From Rhodoferax sp. (GTDB lineage: Bacteria > Pseudomonadota > Gammaproteobacteria > Burkholderiales > Burkholderiaceae_C): a stretch of 16,411 nt of DNA. The position numbers and the translations under genes were made by a program. The notes beneath the pieces were generated by a model that saw nothing but the letters and a program-made list of their open reading frames with translations, had not been told where the DNA came from and did not search any database. The stretch spans positions 1-16,411 of the forward strand of contig JAUXQA010000223.1 in the NCBI GenBank assembly GCA_030683195.1, read 5' to 3'. Below, piece by piece: positions 1 to 8,871 of this stretch (its first letter is position 1; each line of letters starts with the position of its first letter).

Positions 1-363
1 CGCCAACCAACGGGTGTCGCCACACACAGCTCGGGCAAAGGGGTCAAGCAGGAGTCTTTTAGGGTTAAATCGGCTTCCAGCCGGCGATTTATATGATCCA
101 TGGGCACGAAAACCATAGCATTGCCCCGCACCCAGGCTGGCAACAAGGCCGTGCCAGACGCCCTCGGTGCAGGCGGGCAAATCAAAACTTGCGATTTCCA
201 GATCGCCTTGAGCGTCGAACAAGCACAACTCCATGCGCTCCGCATAACGTGAATAGACCGCAAAATTCACCCCACTGACACCGCCTTGGACGCTGCAAGA
301 AGCTCCCAATGGCCAAGACTGGCCAGGGTCGCATGACAGCACAGAAGGGTTGGCAGTCGCCAT
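1..363 (-). CDS. glgX: Glycogen debranching enzyme GlgX, N-terminal part (cut by window edge)
   Basis: GlgX hydrolyses alpha-1,6 branch points of limit dextrins during glycogen breakdown in the cytoplasm. Only the first 121 codons lie in the window; the frame is open to base 1. What can be read is the N-terminal beta-sandwich (CBM48-like) region: PGQSWPLGAS near residue 13, GVNFAVYSRYAERMELCLFD near residues 31-50, and RFNPKRLLLDPFARAV near residues 100-115, all typical of GlgX/isoamylase-type GH13 proteins. The catalytic barrel is outside. The ATG at 363-361 lies three bases after the glgB stop (TGA-GCC-ATG), so the two are almost certainly cotranscribed and translationally coupled. A small oddity is a longer loop (SCSVQGGVSG) where most relatives have a short one. 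No ORF of this frame was needed to infer it: the reading comes from direct translation of the minus strand. TreZ is a less likely alternative. Confidence 0.9.
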   Translation of the reverse strand, partial: MATANPSVLSCDPGQSWPLGASCSVQGGVSGVNFAVYSRYAERMELCLFDAQGDLEIASFDLPACTEGVWHGLVASLGAGQCYGFRAHGSYKSPAGSRFNPKRLLLDPFARAVCGDTRWLA

Positions 364-366
364 GGC

Positions 367-2304
367 TCAAGATGCCTGGTCAGGCTCCAGCCACAGCACA
401 CCCAAAGGCGGCAGGCTCATTACCACCGAAGCCGGCTGGCCTTGCCAGGGCAGCGGCTCAGCCATCATTCTGGCGGCATCAAGAGGCGGGTGCACCTTGT
501 CAGGCCCGACCCCGCTGCCACCATACTGTGTTGAATCCGTATTGAGCACGGCATGCCACCCGCCCCCTTGTGGCACGCCGAGGCGATAACCATGTCGCAC
601 TACCGGGGTCAGATTGCAGACCACGACCATCTGTTGTTTCGCCGAATGTCCAAAGCGCACAAAGCTGAAAATGGAATGAGCCCGGTCACTCACCTCAATC
701 CAGCCAAATCCGCCGGGCTCATCGTCGCGGGCATGCAATGCCGGACGACCGCGGTAGAGGTGGTTGAGATCGCGTACCAAGCGCTGAATGCCTGCGTGAT
801 CGGGGTTATCCAGCAGACCCCAATCCAGCTCGGCCTCATGACTCCATTCCCGCCCTTGAGCCAACTCACTGCCCATGAAGAGCAGCTTTCGGCCCGGCTG
901 CGCGTACATCAGCGCATACAACGCCCGCAAGTTGGCCCGCTTCTGCCAAGCGTCACCCCACATCTTGGCGTACAAGGAGCCCTTGCCATGCACGACTTCA
1001 TCGTGGGACAGGGCCAACACAAAGTGCTCGCTGTAGGCGTACATCAGGGCAAAGGTAATTTGGTCGTGGTGGTGGGATCGATGGACCGGATCAAGTCCAA
1101 AATAGGCCAGGGTGTCGTGCATCCAGCCCAGATTCCATTTGTAGTTGAACCCCAGCCCGCCGGTCCAGGGCGGCGCCGTGACACCGGGGTAAGCCGTGGA
1201 TTCTTCTGCCACGGTGACCGCGCCTGGCGCCTCCTGCCCCAGAACGCGGTTGACCTCCCGCAAGAACTCGATGGCCTCGTAGTTCTCACGTCCCCCATCA
1301 CGGTTGGGAATCCACTCACCCTCCGAACGGCTGTAGTCCCGGTACAGCATGGAGGCGACGGCATCCACCCGGAGACCGTCGATGCCGTAGCGTTCGATCC
1401 AAAAAAGCGCGTTGCCGATCAAAAAATTACGCACCTCATGGCGGCTGTAGTTGTAGATCAGCGTGTGCCAATCCCGGTGAAAACCTTCGCGTGGGTCCTC
1501 ATGTTCATACAAGGGCGTGCCATCAAAACGCGCCAAGGCGTAGGCATCATCGGGAAAATGAGCGGGAACCCAGTCCAGCAGCACTTTCAGGCCTGCTGCA
1601 TGGGCAGATTCGACAAAGTCCCGAAAAGATTCAGGGCTGCCGTAGCGGGCGCTCGGCGCGTAAAGACCGGTCGGCTGGTAGCCCCAGGATCCATAAAAAG
1701 GATGCTCGCTGACAGGCATCAACTCCAGATGGGTAAAGCCCATGTCCACAACATACGGAATCAGGGTGCGGGCAAGATGAGTCCAGTCCGGCAAGTTGCC
1801 CTCAGGACGCCGCCATGACCCCACATGGACCTCATAAATGCTGATGGGCGCAGCCAAGGCATGAGCGCCCGCGCGCTGACCCGGCGGCAGCACCACAGGT
1901 TCAGGCAGGCGCATCACGATGGCGGCGTGGCCACCGCCCTGCTCGGTGCGCAGGGCATAAGGATCGGTCTTGAAAACAAGCGAACCGCCGGTCCCTGTAA
2001 CGGCAAACTTGTACAGCGCACCGACAGCGACACCCGGAACGAACAACTCCCACACACCACTGCGGGTGTGTTGCTGCATCACATGCTGGCTGGAGTCCCA
2101 ATGATTGAAGTCGCCGACGACCGCCACTTGGCGGGCATTGGGCGCCCACGCGGCAAAAGCTGTACCACCCATGCCATGCCGACTGCAGGGGTGAGCCCCC
2201 AGCTTGCTCCATGGCCGCAAATGCTTGCCAGAGGCGAGTAGCCAAAGGTCAGTCGCGCCCAGCCAGGGTTCCGTCAGAAGAGTGTCTGCAGTAGTTGTCG
2301 ACAT
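367..2304 (-). CDS. glgB: 1,4-alpha-glucan branching enzyme GlgB
   Basis: GlgB makes the alpha-1,6 branches of glycogen by cutting an alpha-1,4 chain and re-attaching it. The 645-residue protein has a CBM48-type domain at about 40-130 (HLRPWSKLGAHPC, FAAWAPNARQVAVVGDFN) and a GH13 barrel from about 150. By spacing against the E. coli enzyme (D405, E458, D526, from memory) the catalytic residues are D314 in GLRVDAV, E367 in TVAEEST and D435 in LSHDEVVHGK; the spacings 53 and 68 match exactly. It is shorter than the E. coli protein (728 residues) because the extra N-terminal N1 domain is missing, a known variant in the family. It sits between the AmpG-type permease (42-base gap upstream) and glgX (3-base gap downstream) on the same strand. 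No clear Shine-Dalgarno is seen before the ATG at 2304. Identification is certain at family level. Confidence 0.97.
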   Translation of the reverse strand: MSTTTADTLLTEPWLGATDLWLLASGKHLRPWSKLGAHPCSRHGMGGTAFAAWAPNARQVAVVGDFNHWDSSQHVMQQHTRSGVWELFVPGVAVGALYKFAVTGTGGSLVFKTDPYALRTEQGGGHAAIVMRLPEPVVLPPGQRAGAHALAAPISIYEVHVGSWRRPEGNLPDWTHLARTLIPYVVDMGFTHLELMPVSEHPFYGSWGYQPTGLYAPSARYGSPESFRDFVESAHAAGLKVLLDWVPAHFPDDAYALARFDGTPLYEHEDPREGFHRDWHTLIYNYSRHEVRNFLIGNALFWIERYGIDGLRVDAVASMLYRDYSRSEGEWIPNRDGGRENYEAIEFLREVNRVLGQEAPGAVTVAEESTAYPGVTAPPWTGGLGFNYKWNLGWMHDTLAYFGLDPVHRSHHHDQITFALMYAYSEHFVLALSHDEVVHGKGSLYAKMWGDAWQKRANLRALYALMYAQPGRKLLFMGSELAQGREWSHEAELDWGLLDNPDHAGIQRLVRDLNHLYRGRPALHARDDEPGGFGWIEVSDRAHSIFSFVRFGHSAKQQMVVVCNLTPVVRHGYRLGVPQGGGWHAVLNTDSTQYGGSGVGPDKVHPPLDAARMMAEPLPWQGQPASVVMSLPPLGVLWLEPDQAS

Positions 2305-2346
2305 GGCGCAAAAGCACCGTTGGTATTAAAAAAACATATCGCGCAT

Positions 2347-3672
<1,326 letters not shown>

Positions 3673-3716
3673 GCAAGGAATAATACGCGTAGCCTTCACC
3701 ACTTTTAAGCCACGCC
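3673..3716. promoter_or_regulatory. Divergent promoter region between the AmpG-type permease and the M48 protease
   Basis: A 44-base spacer separates two divergent start codons. Reading the minus strand, TTAAAA, a 17-base spacer, then TATTAT lie just ahead of the permease ATG, which is a plausible weak sigma-70 promoter. Its -10 box ends seven bases before the ATG, so the transcript would be leaderless or nearly so, which fits the absence of a Shine-Dalgarno. This is a pattern reading only; the spacing is right but the -35 match is poor. Confidence 0.35.
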
Positions 3717-4565
3717 ATGAACCTGCACCATCACTGCCCTGCCTGCATCCAGCGCCGCCCCTTGCTGCAGGGCATTGCTGCGCTGTTAACCCTTCCGAGC
3801 GCCACACTTCCATTCGTCCATGCGCGTGAAGGCGTCGATGTGGGCAATAACTCGGCCTTCAGCAAGCTGGTGTCTGCCGACAGTGTGGAGCGCTCTGCCG
3901 CCCAACAATATGCACAAATGCTGCAACAAGCGGCCGCCCAAGAGTCGCTGGGGGGCAAAGACCACCCCCAAGTGCGTCGCCTGCGCGCCATTGCCAGCAA
4001 GATCATTCCGTTCTCTTTGACTTGGAACCCGCGTGCAAGGGATTGGCGGTGGGAGATCAACCTGATTGGCAGTCAACAAATCAATGCCTTCTGCATGCCG
4101 GGTGGAAAGATTGCCTTCTACACCGGAATTCTGGAGCAACTCAAGCTGACTGACGATGAAGTCGCCTGCGTCATGGGGCACGAGATTGCACATGCGCTTC
4201 GCGAGCACGCGCGGGAACGCATGGGCAAAACAGCGGCCACCGGCATTGGCGCAAACCTGCTGGGCCAGGTTCTGGGCCTGGGCAGCGTGGGTCAATCAGT
4301 GACCAATTACGGCGCCCAGTTACTGACCTTGCAGTTCAGCCGGAGCGATGAATCAGAGGCTGACCTGGTCGGAATGGAACTGGCCGCACGCGCTGGCTAT
4401 AACCCCAAGGCAGGAGTCTCGTTGTGGCAAAAAATGGGGGCAGCCAGCCGGGGTGCACCGCCCCAATGGCTATCGACACATCCCTCCGGGGGCACACGAA
4501 TCGCCGACATTGAGCGAAACCTGCCCAAAGTAACACCGCTTTACGAGCGAACACTTGGGGGCTGA
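3717..4565 (+). CDS. M48-family zinc metalloprotease with a Tat-type signal
   Basis: A 282-residue secreted protease of the M48 family, the group that includes LoiP/YggG and BepA in E. coli, which act on misfolded envelope proteins. The zinc motif HEIAH is at residues 155-159, followed by the third ligand glutamate E212 in DESEAD, both intact. The N-terminus carries RRPLLQG at residues 13-19, then a hydrophobic stretch and a possible cleavage after HA near residue 36, a good twin-arginine export signal; the arginines follow an odd HHHCPAC sequence. Folded export would suit a metalloenzyme. No TPR repeats follow the protease domain, so it resembles LoiP more than BepA. The gene is divergent from the permease and stands alone; no terminator is visible after its TGA. 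Exact substrate unknown. Confidence 0.9.
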   Translation: MNLHHHCPACIQRRPLLQGIAALLTLPSATLPFVHAREGVDVGNNSAFSKLVSADSVERSAAQQYAQMLQQAAAQESLGGKDHPQVRRLRAIASKIIPFSLTWNPRARDWRWEINLIGSQQINAFCMPGGKIAFYTGILEQLKLTDDEVACVMGHEIAHALREHARERMGKTAATGIGANLLGQVLGLGSVGQSVTNYGAQLLTLQFSRSDESEADLVGMELAARAGYNPKAGVSLWQKMGAASRGAPPQWLSTHPSGGTRIADIERNLPKVTPLYERTLGG

Positions 4566-4812
4566 CCAGTGCCGCACGCTATCTTTTGCGTAGAACTGTG
4601 ACCGCGACAAGGCGCGCTAGTCAACACTCGACGTGAACGCAAAAAGGCTGACGAGCGGGTCTTGGTCAAGGGCTATTAATTGTCATTTATTGTCAAACCC
4701 AAGCAAATGGATTGCCAAACGACGGCCTAAATGGCTAGCTTACATTTTTATTTCCAAAAATGTAACGGGTTGAAATATGATTCTTTTTTACAATTTTTAA
4801 AAGGCAGCTGCA
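4566..4812 (+). promoter_or_regulatory. 247-base upstream region of the bcs operon
   Basis: No gene is seen here. It becomes AT-rich towards the right end and must hold the promoter of the bcsD operon. Visible structure: two direct ATTGTCA heptamers at 4679-4685 and 4689-4695, exactly ten bases apart, and a perfect inverted repeat at 4740-4765. Candidate -35 boxes are TTGCCA (4712-4717) and TTGAAA (4770-4775), but neither pairs with a convincing -10 at normal spacing, so no promoter is fixed. A Shine-Dalgarno-like AAAAGG ends at 4804, eight bases before the bcsD ATG. Confidence 0.5.
4740..4765. repeat. Perfect 10-base inverted repeat (operator or hairpin) ahead of bcsD
   Basis: The arms TTACATTTTT (4740-4749) and AAAAATGTAA (4756-4765) are exact reverse complements around the six bases ATTTCC. 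It lies 47 bases before the bcsD start. It could be a dimer-binding operator or, if transcribed, a weak AT hairpin; no U-tract follows directly, so it is a poor terminator. The symmetry is seen directly; the role is inferred. Confidence 0.55.
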
Positions 4813-5286
4813 ATGACAATTGTCAACTTGGAGAGCTATGTCAGAGGACAGCAAATTTCATTGCAATGGCTGCCTGTTTTACGCGCCATGGCAACGGAGA
4901 TGTCCGAGCACTCTGAACCGTCGGACCTGCGGAATTTATTTTTCAAAATCGGCTGGCGATTTGGCAAAGACACCGAGCACTTTTTTGAAGGCGCAGATTC
5001 ATTATCTCAACTGGAAGAAAGTCTCAATGACTTTTGGTCCCGAATCAATTGGGGCTGGGTCAACCTTGTTGAAGCCAAAGGTCATATCGAGATATCACAT
5101 CAAGCGGCACCTCTTGCAGAAGCCTTCGGTGATGAAGCTCTAGGATGGAGCGTTGGTTTATTGGAAGGTTTCTACCAAAGTATCTTTAGCGTTCTTGGTG
5201 CAAACGAAACCATGATTTGCCGCAGCGTTGATGGCTCATGCTCGGGGATCAATGTCCAATTGCGCTTTGGACATCTCGCCAATTAA
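4813..5286 (+). CDS. bcsD: Cellulose biosynthesis protein BcsD
   Basis: BcsD is a small periplasmic or cell-envelope octamer that helps align and crystallise newly made cellulose chains in Komagataeibacter and relatives. This 157-residue protein matches the usual length (about 156) and the family pattern: NDFWSRINWGWVNL at about 72-85 corresponds to the conserved INWGYVKL region, and GWSVGLLEGFYQSIF at 111-125 to the LEGLYGRW region. There is no signal peptide, as is usual for the family. ATG 4813 is preceded by AAAAGG at eight bases. It is the first gene of the operon and is followed, 20 bases later, by bcsP. Its presence argues that the polymer handled by this locus is, or was, ordered cellulose. 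The identification rests on hand comparison with remembered family sequence. Confidence 0.88.
   Translation: MTIVNLESYVRGQQISLQWLPVLRAMATEMSEHSEPSDLRNLFFKIGWRFGKDTEHFFEGADSLSQLEESLNDFWSRINWGWVNLVEAKGHIEISHQAAPLAEAFGDEALGWSVGLLEGFYQSIFSVLGANETMICRSVDGSCSGINVQLRFGHLAN
4814..4825. promoter_or_regulatory. Palindrome TGACAATTGTCA over the bcsD start codon
   Basis: A perfect 12-base palindrome begins at the second base of the bcsD ATG. Its half-site TTGTCA is the same as in the two direct repeats at 4680-4695 and recurs at 5287-5292 just before bcsP. This could be a set of sites for one regulator; it could also be chance within coding sequence (residues 1-5 are MTIVN). Confidence 0.35.
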
Positions 5287-5294
5287 TTGTCATC

Positions 5295-5298
5295 AGGA
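5295..5298 (+). promoter_or_regulatory. Ribosome binding site deciding the bcsP start
   Basis: AGGA lies eight bases before ATG 5307 and so favours this start over an in-frame ATG at 5238, which lies inside bcsD and would add 23 residues unlike the family. Confidence 0.6.
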
Positions 5299-5306
5299 CA
5301 ACAGGT

Positions 5307-5939
5307 ATGCCTCAAACAACAAATAGCTTCACCAATTTGTTCAGATCGTCCGGACAAAACGGCGCCGAACTTCGTCCTGCCAACAAATTTGGCTCAAACG
5401 GAGCAGAACAACGTTGGCCACTCCTCAAGGGCATGCCTCCGAAGGAGCCTCAGCCCACGCCAGCCTTGACTGCTCAAGAAATGCAGCATTGGCAGCCTGT
5501 CGAGTCGAGTCAACTGGCCAGACCAGCGACACCAAACACGCTTCCAGGACTGGGGGAACTATTGGCCCAGAGCCTCAAGCAAATGTCAGCGCGAGCAAGT
5601 GCCGAACCCAAGCCTCAAGTAAATTGCTCGCAACCCACTGTGGCAACACCACCGCAATCCGCTCAACTAGTTTCGATGGCCGACCACCCAGCGATGGCAA
5701 TTGAGGAAAACCCGCCCGCAGCATTCCCAAAGATGGAAATAGTTGATGCTGGTATCACATTGGAGGCCATCTTGAAAAATAAAGAGCCAACAGTTGAACC
5801 AGTTGCGTTTAACACCGCGCCTGCTGACGACTCACTTAAAAGTGTATTTAGTCGGCTTGAAGGGAAAACAAAACAAACCGCATCATCGACAAGTGAAGTT
5901 AAAAAACCTTCATATTTAGGTCGGCTGGGAAAAAAATGA
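5307..5939 (+). CDS. bcsP: Proline-rich cellulose biosynthesis accessory protein, BcsP-like
   Basis: A 210-residue, low-complexity, proline- and alanine-rich cytoplasmic protein without membrane segments. Proteins of this kind (BcsO/BcsP) are encoded directly before bcsQ in proteobacterial bcs operons; their biochemical role is poorly known. Two short ordered islands stand out: EQRWPLLKG at about 34-42, with the RWPLL motif I associate with BcsP, and a C-terminal segment with SVFSRLEG (about 179-186) and SYLGRLGKK (the last nine residues), where the pattern of an FSRL helix and a closing LGRLG is also typical. The stop overlaps the start of bcsQ in ATGA. The name rests on position and these motifs, so BcsO or an unnamed relative remains possible. 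Confidence 0.72.
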   Translation: MPQTTNSFTNLFRSSGQNGAELRPANKFGSNGAEQRWPLLKGMPPKEPQPTPALTAQEMQHWQPVESSQLARPATPNTLPGLGELLAQSLKQMSARASAEPKPQVNCSQPTVATPPQSAQLVSMADHPAMAIEENPPAAFPKMEIVDAGITLEAILKNKEPTVEPVAFNTAPADDSLKSVFSRLEGKTKQTASSTSEVKKPSYLGRLGKK

Positions 5940-6700
5940 CCGTTATTGGTGTTATCTCCATGAAGGGTGGCGTTGGTAAAACATCAACGACAGCCAACCT
6001 TGCTTTTGCTATGGCAGCACAACTCGGACGAGATCAGGTCACCGTGATTGATCTTGATCCCCAAAATGGTCTGCATTGGCATTTTGGCGTTGACAGCGAG
6101 AATGCCCGAGGCCTTTGCGAGCAGTCACTGAAACGCCTCGACTGGGCTGATGCAAGTTTGCCCAGCGAGTATGGTGTGAACTGCATCCCCTACGGAAGGG
6201 TCGCAGAGCAAGATCGTGAAGCATTTGAGCTACTTCTTGCCAATGAATCAAATTGGGTCAGAGATCAAATTCAAGGCGCAGGAATTAGTCGCAATGGCGT
6301 GGTTTTGATCGACACACCGCCCGGACCATCCATTTACCTGAAACAAGTGTTTGCCTGTGCAGATCTTGTGCTGATCGTTCTTTTAGCTGATGCTGGTTCC
6401 TACGCCACCATTCCAGCCATGGAGTCTTGGTTGGCTGAGATGTCTATCACCTACCCAAGTTCGCGCAGTATTTATGTAATAAATCAAGTTGATCGCAATG
6501 ACTCGTTAAATCGCGATGTCGCTGAACTGCTACAACAACATCTTGGCAAACGGCTGGCACCGACACAGCTTCATCGCGATGAAGCTGTGGCAGAAGCCCT
6601 TGCAATGCAGCAACCCGTCTTGGTGTACGACCCGCATGGACAAGCCAGTCACGATTTGCGGCAACTTGCGGGCTGGGCCATCAGCACGTTAAAACGATGA
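5936..6700 (+). CDS. bcsQ: Cellulose biosynthesis ParA/MinD-type ATPase BcsQ (copy 1)
   Basis: BcsQ (YhjQ) is a MinD/ParA-like ATPase that in enterobacteria places or supports the cellulose secretion complex at the cell pole. This 254-residue protein has the deviant Walker A motif MKGGVGKTS at 9-17 with signature lysine K10, the switch I type DLDPQN at 39-44, and DTPPGPS (Walker B/switch II) at 126-132, all intact. It overlaps bcsP upstream and the bcsA homologue downstream by four bases each, so the three products are made in step. A second, diverged copy lies at 11729-12478. It has no membrane-targeting helix that can be recognised at the C-terminus. Confidence 0.9.
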   Translation: MTVIGVISMKGGVGKTSTTANLAFAMAAQLGRDQVTVIDLDPQNGLHWHFGVDSENARGLCEQSLKRLDWADASLPSEYGVNCIPYGRVAEQDREAFELLLANESNWVRDQIQGAGISRNGVVLIDTPPGPSIYLKQVFACADLVLIVLLADAGSYATIPAMESWLAEMSITYPSSRSIYVINQVDRNDSLNRDVAELLQQHLGKRLAPTQLHRDEAVAEALAMQQPVLVYDPHGQASHDLRQLAGWAISTLKR

Positions 6701-8871
6701 GTCCAAAGCTGGTGCTAACGCTCTGGCGAGAGCGTTGGAAAAAAGATACGAGTTCGACGAGGAGGGTGCCCTACCTCCAAGGCAAGGTCAACGCCTGGGG
6801 AGATCAGCTGACGCGCAACAACGCATGGTCAACGCCCGTGATTGCATTGATGGCATCTATCTTCTGTCTGGCGATATTCCTATTCATTGCAGATGTTGCA
6901 TTGACGACGCCAACCCAAATCCTGTTTTCAACCTGTTTGGCTGGCGCAGCACTGTATCTGCGTCGCTATGAAGGAGTGCTGGTCACTTTAATTTTGGCTG
7001 GCATGTCGTTGCTTGCATCGATTCGGTATCTCAATTGGCGCTTTAGCACCATATTCGACCAAGGTTATAGCCCGGCTTCGCTTTTGGCTCTCAGTCTGTG
7101 CCTGGCCGAGTTGTATCTCTGGATGAAGTTTGCCTTAAATTACCTCACAACAATCTGGCCTTTAAAGCAGGTTTCGGTGCCACTGCCCGACGATGCCGGT
7201 GAATGGTCGACAGTCGACGTTTTCATTGCAGTCCGCGGTCGCTCGCTTGAGGAGGTCCAGCACATTACCAGCGCTGCCTTGGCTCTTGAGTGGCCAGCAG
7301 CCAAGAAAATGATCTACTTACTTGGCGATCGACCTCAAGCGGAAATCAAAGAATTTGCAAGGAAGACAGGCGTCAACCACTTGATTCAGAACGTCACTCC
7401 CTATGACGAGGGAGGAATTCTCAATTGGGCTGCGTCACGGACAGAGGGATCACTGATCGCAGTATTCCAATGCGACCAGGCACCCAGCCCGAAGTTTTTA
7501 AAGAATGCGGCTGGGTGGTTTTTCAAAGACCCAAAACTGGGAATGATCCAGACGCCATGTCACCTTCTTGCGCCAAAGGCTTTGAATGTCTGCGAGGGTA
7601 TTTTTTTGGGCGAGAAGCCTGCTTTTTCTTGTGCATTGATCAGGCGTGCAGCGCTCTCTGCGATCGACAAAGTTAACCCAAACACAGCCATCCAAGAAAA
7701 GTGGACACCTATTCAAGGGCGGGGCTATAGCAATTCTTTGATGGGGTTTACATCCACAAATATTTGGTGCTCTGAGGGTCTTGATAAGAGTCGAGAAGAA
7801 AAATCTAATCTGTCAAGTGAGCTATTTTTGGTTGACAACCCAACCTCCGAGTCGCCTTTGCTTTGGAAAAAGAGACTAAATTCTTTGCAAGAGTTTTTAA
7901 AATTCTACTTTTTTATTCCAAAGTTTATTTTGTTTACTGCACCACTTGCGTACATATTTAATATTGTCGATATCTTTCAGGCAACACCCTCGCTACTGCT
8001 TGCCTACTTTTTTCCTCACCTTGTTCACATCTACTTTTTAACTGGACGGCTTGAAAACAGGAACAGGTTAACAATTTGGGGGGATATAAAAGAAGTGACT
8101 CTTTCCTGGTATTTACTATTGCCCACTGCAGGATCTCTGCTGCGCACTGTACTGGGAAGAATTAAAAATCTATTTACTTCCACCAAGCAGGCTCAAAACA
8201 TCTCCCTCGACTGGACTACTTCATGGTCTTATGGAATATTTATTGGTCTAAACCTGACTGGATTTATTTTCGGCGTTCAGCATGGATTAAACAACGGAAG
8301 ACTTGAAAATCCGATGTATCTGCTGTGCCTGACTTGGATTCTCTGTAACGTCTTATTTTTAGCAGCTGCGCTTGCCATAAAAAAGGAATCTCTGTACCTC
8401 CAACTGCACACCGAGCAACAGTTGCGTCAGGAAGCCATGATTCAATTGCCATCGGGTCGAACCATAACCGGAATGACGGAAAACTTCCCCGATCTCTCAC
8501 TCACAGTCAGTCTTCCGATAAGACCAAGGCTGGAGATTGGAACAATCATTGGTCTCTCGATATTCCGAGGTCAAGAAGAATTTTATTTTTCTGCCAAAGT
8601 GACAACCAATTGTGATCCGTGCTTTCGAATCACCATTTTAGAAAGCTCGCAAAGTTCCTATCACGCGTTGGGAACAATGGCGCTTTCGCGTGATGAGCAT
8701 GGGTCCAAGTGGCTGCCAGGACGTGACGCTGACCAACCACTTCCCAAGTGGCTAAGCAAACCGTTGATGGCAGCATTCGGTAAAGTTTTTGTGTTTGCTG
8801 AAAAACTGGGGCTGCCTTCAAAGATGAATCCCTTGGCGAGCTGGATTAAATATTGGGAAAAAACAACATGA
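6697..8871 (+). CDS. BcsA-like pseudo-cellulose synthase: fold kept, catalytic and c-di-GMP motifs lost
   Basis: A 724-residue homologue of BcsA, the inner-membrane GT2 enzyme that polymerises glucose from UDP-glucose and extrudes the chain. Architecture is that of BcsA: helices at about 46-150, a cytoplasmic GT2-like region from STVDVFIA (171) to about 380, then IPKFILFTAPLAYIF (407-421) and further helices to about 560, and a PilZ-position domain at about 570-640. Matching segments outside the active site are clear: GWFFKDPKLGMIQTP (273-287) and DNP (380-382), from which the alignment runs without gaps to TAPLAY. The key residues are gone: DDG reads G-D-R (210-212), DCDH reads Q-C-D-Q (258-261), TED reads T-A-I (330-332), and QRIRW aligns with S-R-E-E-K (365-369). 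About 24 residues before TED are deleted. PilZ RxxxR keeps only R577 (M581), and DxSxGG reads N-x-P-x-L-S (596-601). The frame is unbroken. A non-catalytic role is inferred. The 3' half is very AT-rich (25% GC at 7861-7920). Confidence 0.9.
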   Translation: MSPKLVLTLWRERWKKDTSSTRRVPYLQGKVNAWGDQLTRNNAWSTPVIALMASIFCLAIFLFIADVALTTPTQILFSTCLAGAALYLRRYEGVLVTLILAGMSLLASIRYLNWRFSTIFDQGYSPASLLALSLCLAELYLWMKFALNYLTTIWPLKQVSVPLPDDAGEWSTVDVFIAVRGRSLEEVQHITSAALALEWPAAKKMIYLLGDRPQAEIKEFARKTGVNHLIQNVTPYDEGGILNWAASRTEGSLIAVFQCDQAPSPKFLKNAAGWFFKDPKLGMIQTPCHLLAPKALNVCEGIFLGEKPAFSCALIRRAALSAIDKVNPNTAIQEKWTPIQGRGYSNSLMGFTSTNIWCSEGLDKSREEKSNLSSELFLVDNPTSESPLLWKKRLNSLQEFLKFYFFIPKFILFTAPLAYIFNIVDIFQATPSLLLAYFFPHLVHIYFLTGRLENRNRLTIWGDIKEVTLSWYLLLPTAGSLLRTVLGRIKNLFTSTKQAQNISLDWTTSWSYGIFIGLNLTGFIFGVQHGLNNGRLENPMYLLCLTWILCNVLFLAAALAIKKESLYLQLHTEQQLRQEAMIQLPSGRTITGMTENFPDLSLTVSLPIRPRLEIGTIIGLSIFRGQEEFYFSAKVTTNCDPCFRITILESSQSSYHALGTMALSRDEHGSKWLPGRDADQPLPKWLSKPLMAAFGKVFVFAEKLGLPSKMNPLASWIKYWEKTT

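Noticed and set aside
553..1818. 421-codon open frame on the plus strand across glgB
   Set aside because: It is the antisense shadow of glgB, whose catalytic motifs are intact on the other strand; its translation shows no domain and is typical of GC-rich antisense frames.
4584..4644. Inverted repeat TTTTGCGT / ACGCAAAA after the protease gene as a terminator
   Set aside because: The 45-base loop is too long and no T-run follows; eight bases can recur by chance.
4731..4916. 61-codon frame starting before bcsD
   Set aside because: It overlaps bcsD in another frame, crosses the inverted repeat and shows no domain.
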